A stretch of 17,422 nt of DNA from JBEKVE01 sp049514335 (GTDB taxonomy: Bacteria; Actinomycetota; Acidimicrobiia; Acidimicrobiales; UBA8190): NCBI GenBank assembly GCA_049514335.1, contig JBEKVE010000075.1, positions 1-17,422 on the forward strand, read 5' to 3'. Below the pieces are notes generated by a model. It saw only the letters and a program-made list of their open reading frames with translations. It was not told where the DNA came from and searched no databases. A program made the translations under genes and the position numbers. Below, in pieces: positions 7,765 through 14,441 of the stretch. The first letter of the stretch is position 1. The number at the start of each line of letters is the position of its first letter.

Positions 7765-8285
7765 CCGCACCCGGCAGCGCGCCGTCGTCGGGAGACGCGG
7801 CTGCCTCCCCCGCCGGCCCCCAGGGGTTGCAGGTCCGGTTCTTCCGGGCCTTCGCCCGCCGCCACACCCGCCTGCTGGTCCGCACCCGTGGCCGGCCCTC
7901 GTGGTCGGGCCCGCGCCTGCGCTTTCTCGTGCTCGAGACCACGGGGCGCAGAACGGGACGGCCGCGCTCCATCGTCCTGCTCTACATGCCCGACGGGGCG
8001 GACTTCATCGTGGTCGCCTCCAACTACGGCAGCGAGCACCCTCCGGCGTGGTGGCACAACCTGTGCGCCGACCCCGCCGCCACCGTGCACGTGGGGGGCA
8101 GGAGCCTGGCGGTGACGGCCCGGGCCCTGCAAGGTGAGGAGCGCACGGCCATCCTCCCCCGGGTGATCGGCTGGAACGGGCAGTGGCGCAGCTACGTGGC
8201 GAACCTGCAGCGGGAGCTGCCGGTGGTGCGCCTCGAGCGGCGCCCGGCCGGGGACCTCACCACTCGGCCCACCCCGCCGGGGTGA
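7761..8285 (+). CDS. Deazaflavin (F420)-dependent nitroreductase-family protein, Ddn-like
   Basis: A 174-residue protein of the Ddn family (split beta-barrel, binds coenzyme F420). Family signatures are ETTGRRTGRPR (residues 59-69) and VASNYGSEHPPAWWHNL (85-101). Family members use reduced F420 to reduce quinones, nitro compounds or enones, and some are membrane-associated. The first ~22 residues are an Ala/Pro/Ser-rich tail, followed by a basic amphipathic helix (LQVRFFRAFARRHTRLLVR) that could contact the membrane. The GTG start at 7761 overlaps the WS/DGAT stop as GTGA. An in-frame GTG at 7755 is an alternative. The 3' end overlaps the convergent oxidoreductase gene by 29 bp. The family call is firm, the substrate unknown. 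Confidence 0.87.
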   Translation: MTAPGSAPSSGDAAASPAGPQGLQVRFFRAFARRHTRLLVRTRGRPSWSGPRLRFLVLETTGRRTGRPRSIVLLYMPDGADFIVVASNYGSEHPPAWWHNLCADPAATVHVGGRSLAVTARALQGEERTAILPRVIGWNGQWRSYVANLQRELPVVRLERRPAGDLTTRPTPPG

Positions 8286-9381
8286 CGGACCCGGCGGTGA
8301 TGGAGCGCGGGTCGACGGGCCGGTGCTCGTCGCCTGCCTGGTAGACGGCGAAGCACAGCTGCAGCACCTTGGCCGCCTCCTGCGCCGTCATGGCGGCGGG
8401 TGTGCCCGATCGCAGGGACTCCACGAAGTGCGCCGAGGAGCGCCGGAATCCCGAGCCCCAGTCGGCTTCGACGTCGTCGAAGTTGGTGAAGGTGCGCACG
8501 TTGTCCTTGCCGTTGTAGAGGACCACCGGCGCCAGCTCGAGCATCTCGCCCGTGGCCCGGGTCACCCAGATGAAGCCCTCGTCCCCCTGGATCTCGAAGA
8601 ACTCATCGGCGCCGTAGTACGACGAGCGCATGTACATCTGCGGTGCGTACTGCACCTCCATGGTGCCGAGCAGCCCCGGGTCCTCGTACTCGAAGATCAC
8701 CGCGCACGGCTCGAAGAACAGGTCGCGCCGGCGGACGACGGCCTGGACCGACACGATGTCCTGGTCCACGAGCCACATGGCCATGGCGTACTTGTGCACG
8801 TTGTCGTCGAAGAGGTGCCCCCCCGGGCTCCGGTTGTCGAGGCGCCAGCCGTAGCCCTCGGGGCGCAGGTCGGCCTGGAACTTGGCGTCGGTCTGGCCCA
8901 CGATGGTGCGGATCCGCAGCCCCGTCACCTTGCCGATGGCCCCGCCGGTGATGAGCTTCTTGGCCAGCTCCAGGGGCGGGTAGTGCACGAAGCATTCGCT
9001 CACCCGCAGCGTCCGCCCCACCTTGTCGGCCAGTTCGCCCAGGGCGAGGGCCTCGTCCACGGTGTTGGTGATCGGCTTCTGCACCGAGACGTGCTTGCCC
9101 GCTTCGAGCGCGGCACGGATGTGGCTGGCGTGCAGGTGCGTGGGGGTGAGGATCTCCACCGCGTCGATCCCGTCGTCGGCCAGCAGCACGTCCATGTCGG
9201 TGTAGACCTTGGGCACGCCCCAGCGCTGGGCGGCGTCGCGCGCCAGGTCCTCGTGGACGTCGCACACCGCCACCACGTCGCAGTCGGGGTGCTCGAGATA
9301 GCCCGCCACGTTGAGGTCGGCGATGTTGCCCGTCCCGAGCACGCCGAGCCGGACCTTGCCGGTGACCGCTTCCTGACCCAT
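8257..9381 (-). CDS. Gfo/Idh/MocA-family NAD(P)-dependent oxidoreductase
   Basis: A 374-residue oxidoreductase with an N-terminal Rossmann fold (RLGVLGTGNIA, residues 11-21) and the family C-terminal domain. Lys102 sits in VQKP where most members have EKP. GGHLFDDNVHKYAMA (187-201) supplies the usual Asp/His pair (Asp192 or Asp193, His196). Members oxidise or reduce sugars, inositols and related polyols. Here the substrate is unknown. The final 29 bp overlap the end of the convergent Ddn-like gene. A TACATT box lies about 55 bp upstream of the ATG, and a weak GGGGGC ribosome site precedes it. The gene follows the alpha/beta hydrolase on the same strand after ~100 bp, so shared transcription is possible but not shown. 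Confidence 0.9.
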   Translation of the reverse strand: MGQEAVTGKVRLGVLGTGNIADLNVAGYLEHPDCDVVAVCDVHEDLARDAAQRWGVPKVYTDMDVLLADDGIDAVEILTPTHLHASHIRAALEAGKHVSVQKPITNTVDEALALGELADKVGRTLRVSECFVHYPPLELAKKLITGGAIGKVTGLRIRTIVGQTDAKFQADLRPEGYGWRLDNRSPGGHLFDDNVHKYAMAMWLVDQDIVSVQAVVRRRDLFFEPCAVIFEYEDPGLLGTMEVQYAPQMYMRSSYYGADEFFEIQGDEGFIWVTRATGEMLELAPVVLYNGKDNVRTFTNFDDVEADWGSGFRRSSAHFVESLRSGTPAAMTAQEAAKVLQLCFAVYQAGDEHRPVDPRSITAGSVTPAGWAEW

Positions 9382-9436
9382 GGGATCGCCCCCGTCCGAT
9401 GACGCCGCGCCGCCCCCACGGCGGTCGGAGAGCCCG

Positions 9437-9442
9437 AATGTA
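9437..9442 (-). promoter_or_regulatory. Candidate -10 box for the Gfo/Idh/MocA gene
   Basis: On the minus strand this reads TACATT, matching TANNNT. Transcription would start near 9430, leaving a leader of about 50 bases before the ATG at 9381. No matching -35 hexamer is apparent, so confidence is low. Confidence 0.35.
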
Positions 9443-9449
9443 GCCCGGT

Positions 9450-9496
9450 GACCGGGATCGGGCAGCCGAGTCGCCGACCGGGATCAGGCAGCCGAG
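9450..9496. repeat. Tandem duplication, 26-bp period, covering the hydrolase stop codon
   Basis: Two 21-bp copies (9450-9470 and 9476-9496) differ at a single base and are separated by TCGCC. Each starts GACCGGGATC and ends GGCAGCCGAG. The second copy contains the stop codon of the alpha/beta hydrolase (minus strand, 9484-9486). The first copy has G where the second has A, so it would read CGA (Arg) instead of TGA. Confidence 0.85.
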
Positions 9497-11109
9497 GCGG
9501 CCCCGGCGAACGAGCGGGACAGGGCGTCGTCCACGAAGCGCTTCACCGCTCCGGACCAGTAGAAGCCGACGTGCCCGCCGGCGTAGGACGACAGCGCGGG
9601 ACGGCCCCAGTGCAGCCACAGGCGCCGGGCGTGACCGAAGGTGGACATGCGGTCGGCCAACCCGGCGAAGATGAAGCGCCGGTCGACCGGTACGCGGCAG
9701 CGCATGGCGAGCGGCGACACCACGCGGTGGACCTCGTCGGCGGTGGGCCCGAGCACGCCGTGGCTGTCGGCCAGCCGGGCGATGTGCGGGGGGCTGTGGT
9801 GGCGGAACAGGTGGGGCAGGTCGACCACGGGGATCCCGGCGATCACACAGGTGAGATCGTCCTCGAGGCTCGCCACCAGCGAGGCCACCAGGCCGCCGAG
9901 CGAGTAGCCCATCACGCCGATCTGCTCCGCCCCCTGGGTCCGGCGCAGCCAGCGGATGACCCGCCGCAGATCCCAGGCCGCCTGGGCCACGCCGTGGAGG
10001 CTGTCGATCATGTCGATCGACATGAGGTCCTCGCCCCGTACCCGCCCCGACGCCCGGGGCCCGTGCAGCGGCAGCACCGGCACGGCCACGTTGATGCCGC
10101 GCCGGGTCAGCTGCGGGGCGCGAAAGGCGCGCAGGTCCACCGCGGCGTTGGTCCCCATCCCGAGGCCGTGGGCACACACCAGCCAGGAGCGGTGGTGGCG
10201 CTCGGGGACACGCGCCACCCACGTGTGCACCGTCTGGTTGGCCTCGTGGGCCAGCCACCGGCCGCGCCCGGGCTCGTCGGGGTCGGGCTCCCAGCCGCTC
10301 GAGAACGTCACGTGCTCGTAGTCGAGCCCCTGCTTGCGCTCGTGGGCCGTCTCCACCCCGTGGGGCGGGGGCGGGTCGCGGTGGTAGCGGGCGGGATGAT
10401 CGAGCCAGCCGCGCCAGCCGAACAGGTCGTGCAGCTCCCGCAGATCGGCGGCGGCCGTGGCGTACTCGTGGGCCTTGGGCAGCAGCTCGGGGTGACGGAA
10501 CATGGCCACCAGCATCTCGTCCATGTAGGCCTGGATGGCGAGCGCCGGAGTGGCGCGGGCGGGGATGATGGTGGCGTCCTCGGCCGCGCCCGCGCTCAGC
10601 TGCCGGGTGCGCGCCATGAACGACACGACGCTCGGGGCGGCCCGCAGCATCCCGGCCAGGCGAGGGTCACCAGCGACGGTGCGCGCCCCGTGCAAGGCGC
10701 GGGTGGCGAAGCGTCCGACCGAGGTGAACGACAGACCGGCCCCGCCCGGGGCGCCGTCCTCGGCCACTGCCACGGCCACCGCCACGGCGCCCGCTTCGGG
10801 GTCACCGGCGCCGTACCCGGAGGGATCGTGCTCGGCGTGCCCGGCCCCGTTCGTGCCGTTCGTGCCGTTGCCGGCGACGGGCTGGAGCGCTCCGTCGCCG
10901 AACGTCGCCGACAGCAGGGGCTCGAGCCCGGGGACGAGGTCGTCGCCGAGCAGTGCGGGCCCGTCTCCGAGGAGCACCGGACCCTCGCCCAGGAGGGCGG
11001 CGCCGTTCAGGTGCGCGGGTTCCACCAGCCAGATGTCGCCGGACGGCGGCGCGGACGTGGCGGTCGGGCGCGCGACACCCGCGTCCCCCACCCACAGCGC
11101 CTCCCGCAT
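9484..11109 (-). CDS. Alpha/beta hydrolase with a long low-complexity N-terminal region
   Basis: A 541-residue protein. The hydrolase core begins near residue 290 and shows an oxyanion-type AHGLGMG (313-319), the nucleophile elbow GYSLGG with Ser403 (401-406), a probable acid Asp486 in GLADRMSTFG, and His513 in YAGGHVGF. The triad is therefore complete. The region before it (roughly 1-125) is Gly/Ala/Pro-rich and contains three 7-residue repeats (ALLGEGP, VLLGDGP, ALLGDDL; 38-58), GTNGTNG, and an alternating Ala-Val run (108-116). Residues 125-260 look helical. No secretion signal is visible. The ester, amide or other substrate is unknown. The ATG at 11109 has a TAGGCT box 7 bases upstream and no Shine-Dalgarno, suggesting a nearly leaderless start. 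A later start is possible if the repetitive region is not translated. Confidence 0.85.
   Translation of the reverse strand: MREALWVGDAGVARPTATSAPPSGDIWLVEPAHLNGAALLGEGPVLLGDGPALLGDDLVPGLEPLLSATFGDGALQPVAGNGTNGTNGAGHAEHDPSGYGAGDPEAGAVAVAVAVAEDGAPGGAGLSFTSVGRFATRALHGARTVAGDPRLAGMLRAAPSVVSFMARTRQLSAGAAEDATIIPARATPALAIQAYMDEMLVAMFRHPELLPKAHEYATAAADLRELHDLFGWRGWLDHPARYHRDPPPPHGVETAHERKQGLDYEHVTFSSGWEPDPDEPGRGRWLAHEANQTVHTWVARVPERHHRSWLVCAHGLGMGTNAAVDLRAFRAPQLTRRGINVAVPVLPLHGPRASGRVRGEDLMSIDMIDSLHGVAQAAWDLRRVIRWLRRTQGAEQIGVMGYSLGGLVASLVASLEDDLTCVIAGIPVVDLPHLFRHHSPPHIARLADSHGVLGPTADEVHRVVSPLAMRCRVPVDRRFIFAGLADRMSTFGHARRLWLHWGRPALSSYAGGHVGFYWSGAVKRFVDDALSRSFAGAASAA
10936..10998 (-). repeat. Three imperfect 21-bp repeats inside the hydrolase gene
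   Basis: These encode ALLGEGP, VLLGDGP and ALLGDDL in tandem (residues 38-58), followed by another Leu/Gly/Pro-rich stretch. The repeat unit is 21 bp and in frame, so copy number could change without breaking the protein. Confidence 0.7.
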
Positions 11110-11116
11110 CGGGTGC

Positions 11117-11122
11117 AGCCTA
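11117..11122 (-). promoter_or_regulatory. Candidate -10 box for the alpha/beta hydrolase
   Basis: The minus strand reads TAGGCT, with 7 bases between it and the ATG at 11109. This matches TANNNT and would give a leaderless or nearly leaderless mRNA. It is a pattern match only. Confidence 0.35.
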
Positions 11123-11214
11123 GGACCCCGCCCGCCGCCATCACGGCTTTGCGCCGCCTCCCAGGGCGAGAGTCGGCCGGACCCGAGAAGCTGCCCCGAC
11201 CGCCGGGCCCGGGC

Positions 11215-11625
11215 CTAGGAGGCCGAGGGCTGCAGGATCACCACGGGAATGCGCCTCGTCGTGGCCCGCTCGTAGTCGGCGAATCCGGGGTAGTCCTTCT
11301 TCTGGCGCTCCCAGATGGGGTCGCGCTCGTCGTCGTCGGCCACCCGGGCCACGACGGGGACGGTCTTCGCCCCCAGCTCCACCACGGTGTCGGGATGGGC
11401 GATCAGGTTGTAGTACCAGTCGGGGTTGGTGGGGGCGCCCGCCTTGGAGGCGAAGACCGCCATGTTGTCTCCCACCTGCTGGTACATGACGGGGGACACA
11501 CGCTCGGTCCCGCTCTTGGCGCCCCGGTGGTGTAGCAGCAGCAGTGGCGCGCCCTCGAAGTTGCCGCCGACGCGGCCTTCGTTGGTCCGGAACTCGTCGA
11601 TGATCTGGGTGTTGAAGTCGGTCAT
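11215..11625 (-). CDS. Deazaflavin (F420)-dependent nitroreductase-family protein (second copy)
   Basis: A 136-residue Ddn-family protein close to the minimal family length. Signatures are IIDEFRTNEGRVGGNFEGAP (residues 8-27), LLLHHRGAKSGTERVSPVMY (29-48) and FASKAGAPTNPDWYYNL (58-74), the last being the F420-contacting region of relatives. Such enzymes use F420H2 to reduce quinones or other acceptors. The ATG at 11625 was chosen because the conserved sequence starts directly after it. An in-frame TTG at 11658 would add 11 residues without family similarity. GGAGGG lies about 12 bases upstream, a little far for a ribosome site. The gene lies about 90 bp beyond the MFS gene on the same strand and may be read from the same transcript. 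It differs clearly from the Ddn-like copy at 7761, so the two are not a recent duplication. Confidence 0.88.
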   Translation of the reverse strand: MTDFNTQIIDEFRTNEGRVGGNFEGAPLLLLHHRGAKSGTERVSPVMYQQVGDNMAVFASKAGAPTNPDWYYNLIAHPDTVVELGAKTVPVVARVADDDERDPIWERQKKDYPGFADYERATTRRIPVVILQPSAS

Positions 11626-11712
11626 GGCTGGTACGTGCCCTCCATTGCGTCGCTGCAACCATCAACGCCGGTGCGTCCCTTTCGATTCCGCCCCGCCCGG
11701 GTCAGCTCCGAG

Positions 11713-12855
11713 TCATCCCGCCGGGGCGGGACGGCGAAGGGCCACCAACGTGGCCAGCACCACGCCCGCTATGAGCAGGTAGGGGACGAGGTCGGTGGTG
11801 GCCTGGGCCAGCGCCCCGCTGGAGGCGGCGGACACGCCCTGACCCGACGCCCAGGCGAGGTTGCCGAGCCCGAAGGCGAGCCCGTGGTGCAACCCGGCGC
11901 GGTCGGCCCCGTCGCTGATCATGGCGGCGGCCGGCACGAACAGGGTCCCGAAGGCGGGGAGGCCCACCACCAGCAGCACCACCAGCACGGCGGCGGGATG
12001 CAGCAACGGGGCGAGCACGCCCACCACGGCGGCGACGGCCAGCGAGGCCCGCACCGGGGTCATGCGACCGACGCGGTCCGACAGCCGGCCCACCATCGGG
12101 GCGAGCACCATCTCGAGGGCGGCCGCCCCCAGGAAGGCGCCGGCGATCACCACGGCACCCGCCCCCAGCCGGTTGAGGCGCAGGGGGGCGAGCACGTCGA
12201 TGACCCCCAGGGACAGGCCGGCCACGAACGTCAGCCACATGCCGGTGGCGAGAACGGGGTCGCCGAGCGCGGGCCAGGCGCGGCGCAGGGTCTGCGCCGA
12301 GGACCCGCTTCCGGCCGGGGCCAGCGCGCTCGCCACCGCCAGGCAGATCCCGGCCACGGTGGCGGCGGCGAAGGTCGGTCCGGTCCCCACGTGGCTGGCC
12401 ACCGCCCCCACGATCGGGCCGAGCAGGCCGCCCCCCAGGGCGGCGGCGAAGGCCGTGCCGAGCGCCGCCCCCCGGCGCTCGGGCGGGGTGGCGTCGGACA
12501 GCCATGCCAGCCCGCCCGCCCACGTGCACGCCCCGGCCACGCCCTGGACGAAGCGGGCCCCGTCGAGCAGGGCGGCGCTGTGGGCGTAGCCGAACACGAA
12601 AGTGGCCACGCTCATGGTGGCGAGCCCCACGAGCACCGCAGGACGGACCCCGACGCGGGTGGCCACCACGCCGCCGGGGACGGCGCCCACCAGCGTGCCG
12701 ATGGGGTACGCCGCCACGAGCAGCCCGATCTGGGCCTTGGACAGCCCGAGCCCGTGGGCGTAATGGGGGAGCAGCGGCGACAGGGCGGTGAAGAACACGG
12801 TGTCGACCAGCACCACCCCGCTCACCAGCACGAGCAGTGGGACGCGGATCTTCAC
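11713..12855 (-). CDS. MFS transporter (DHA1-like), last gene of the PLP-lyase/kinase operon
   Basis: A 380-residue, strongly hydrophobic major facilitator protein with about 12 predicted membrane segments. Asp18 in the first helix (VLVDTVFFTALSPLLP), loop-2 GGVVATRVGVRP (61-72), QGVAGACTWAGG (104-115) and loop-8 GRLSDRVGRMTP (256-267) fit the drug:proton antiporter-1 type of MFS. It sits in the inner membrane. Family members of this type are often exporters, but operon context with a kinase would also allow uptake, so direction is unresolved. The GTG start (12853-12855) overlaps the kinase TGA as GTGA, indicating translational coupling. It is slightly shorter than the usual ~400 residues, but both halves appear present. 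Confidence 0.87.
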   Translation of the reverse strand: MKIRVPLLVLVSGVVLVDTVFFTALSPLLPHYAHGLGLSKAQIGLLVAAYPIGTLVGAVPGGVVATRVGVRPAVLVGLATMSVATFVFGYAHSAALLDGARFVQGVAGACTWAGGLAWLSDATPPERRGAALGTAFAAALGGGLLGPIVGAVASHVGTGPTFAAATVAGICLAVASALAPAGSGSSAQTLRRAWPALGDPVLATGMWLTFVAGLSLGVIDVLAPLRLNRLGAGAVVIAGAFLGAAALEMVLAPMVGRLSDRVGRMTPVRASLAVAAVVGVLAPLLHPAAVLVVLLVVGLPAFGTLFVPAAAMISDGADRAGLHHGLAFGLGNLAWASGQGVSAASSGALAQATTDLVPYLLIAGVVLATLVALRRPAPAG

Positions 12856-14441
12856 GACAGCCGCGGGCCGTTGAGACGGGCGAACATGGCCTTCTGCGCC
12901 GTGTAGAGGCGGGGGAACTCGGCGTAGAGGCGGTCGTAGGTGGCACGGTGCTCGGGCCGTGGCTCGAAGCGGGCGTCCACCGTGACGAGCGCCCCGACGT
13001 CCTCGAGGGCGAGGTGGCCGAGCGCCACGCCGGCGAGCAGGGCGGCGCCACGCAGGTTGGCGTGCAGCGGCGAGGCCACTCGCTCGAGGGTGCGCCCCAT
13101 GACGTCAGCGTGGATCTGGCACCACAGGTCCGACACGGCCCCTCCGCCGATGACGCGCACCGGGTCGAGCCGTCGGCCCACGAAGTGCTCGACGGCGTCG
13201 TGCAGCCAGCGGCTGTTGAAGGCCACCCCCTCCAATACGGCGCGCACCAGATGGCCGCGCGTGGTGGCGAGCGACAGGTTGTGCAGCCCGCCCCGGGCGT
13301 TTCTGTCGTCCACGGGCGAGCGCTCTCCGGCCAGCCACGGGGTGAACAGCACATCACCGCTGCCGGGCGGCACCGTGGCGGCCAGCGCCGTGAGCTCGTC
13401 GAAGGTGGGCGCAGCTCCGTCCCCGGTGGCCCCGTCGTCGGTCAGGGCGTCCCGCATCCACTGCAGGCACAGGCCCGCCGTCTCGTGGTTGTCGGCCACG
13501 AGATAGCCGCCGGGGCGCAGCCCCGGCACCGACGCGATCTGGCGTCGGGTGTCGGTCTTCTTCATGGGCACGGGGCAGCTGATCCACGACGTGGTGCTGA
13601 TGACGAGGTGGGCCTCGAAGTCGAGCACGGCCCCGGCACCCACAGCGGCGGAGTGGAGGTCGGGCGTGCCCGCCACCACCGGGACGCCATGGGGCAGGCC
13701 GAGGTCGTCGGCCACCTCGGGGCGGACGTCGCCCACCACCGCCCCCCCGGGCACGAGGGGTGGGAGTTTGCCGGGGGGGATGCCGGCCAGGGCCACCAGG
13801 ACGGGGTCGTAGGTGAGGCGGTCCAGGCGACGGTTGTCGGTGAGCCAGGCGGCGGTCATCGACGCATGGGTGGCGGCGGCCACGCCGGTGAAGCGCATGG
13901 CCAGGTAGTCGACGGGCTCGAGGTAGAGGCGCGCCGCGGCGGCGATGGCCGGCTCGTCGTGCTCGAGGTAGAGCATGTGGCCGATGGGGTCCGCCCCGGC
14001 GGTGGACGGCGCTCCGCCCGTGCGCCGCACCCAGTGCCACAGCGCCCGCGGCGCGTACCCCGACACGCGCCCACCCACGGCGGCCCGGGTGCGGGCGCCG
14101 CCGCGGCTGTCCATCCACAGCAGGCAGGGCCCCACCGGCGAGCCCTCCTCGTCGACGGGAACGGTGCTCGCCCACTGACCGGTGCACGTCACCGCCACCA
14201 CCTGCTCGGGGGCCACGACACCGCTCGCCAGGGCGCGCCGCGCCCCCTCGGTGACGAGGCGCCACCACTCGTCGGCGTCCTGGACGGCCCCGCCCCCGGG
14301 CAACAACCTGGTGGCCACGCGCAGGTGGTCGCTCCAGGCCACGGCGCCGGCCAGCGACACCAGGCCCACCTTGGGGCCGCCGGTGCCCAGGTCGACGGCG
14401 AGGACGAAGCGATCCCGGCGCGCCGGGTGGGACCCGCTCAC
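12852..14441 (-). CDS. FGGY-family carbohydrate kinase (xylulokinase-like)
   Basis: A 529-residue FGGY kinase. The first actin-like domain starts with LAVDLGTGGPKVGLV (residues 14-28). TCTGQWASTVPVD (85-97) with LWMDSRGG is the substrate-side segment. GTPDLHSAAVGAG (258-270) carries the probable catalytic Asp261. The C-terminal FGGY signature is GGGAVSDLWCQIHADVMG (432-449). These enzymes transfer ATP phosphate to a sugar or polyol hydroxyl. The specific substrate cannot be read from sequence, although the layout is closest to xylulokinases. The GTG start at 14441 overlaps the PLP-enzyme stop (GTGA). The frame is open far upstream of this start, but that stretch is a shadow of the PLP gene. 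It is the middle gene of a coupled operon with an MFS transporter. Confidence 0.92.
   Translation of the reverse strand: MSGSHPARRDRFVLAVDLGTGGPKVGLVSLAGAVAWSDHLRVATRLLPGGGAVQDADEWWRLVTEGARRALASGVVAPEQVVAVTCTGQWASTVPVDEEGSPVGPCLLWMDSRGGARTRAAVGGRVSGYAPRALWHWVRRTGGAPSTAGADPIGHMLYLEHDEPAIAAAARLYLEPVDYLAMRFTGVAAATHASMTAAWLTDNRRLDRLTYDPVLVALAGIPPGKLPPLVPGGAVVGDVRPEVADDLGLPHGVPVVAGTPDLHSAAVGAGAVLDFEAHLVISTTSWISCPVPMKKTDTRRQIASVPGLRPGGYLVADNHETAGLCLQWMRDALTDDGATGDGAAPTFDELTALAATVPPGSGDVLFTPWLAGERSPVDDRNARGGLHNLSLATTRGHLVRAVLEGVAFNSRWLHDAVEHFVGRRLDPVRVIGGGAVSDLWCQIHADVMGRTLERVASPLHANLRGAALLAGVALGHLALEDVGALVTVDARFEPRPEHRATYDRLYAEFPRLYTAQKAMFARLNGPRLS

Noticed and set aside
9448..11535. A 695-residue plus-strand open frame opposite the hydrolase and second Ddn-like gene.
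   Set aside because: It is antisense to two genes with clear catalytic and family motifs, and its composition (Gly/His/Arg/Pro-rich, no domain) is typical of antisense frames in GC-rich DNA.
7761..11625. The two Ddn-like genes as a recent duplication.
   Set aside because: They share only family motifs. Lengths, N-termini and most residues differ.
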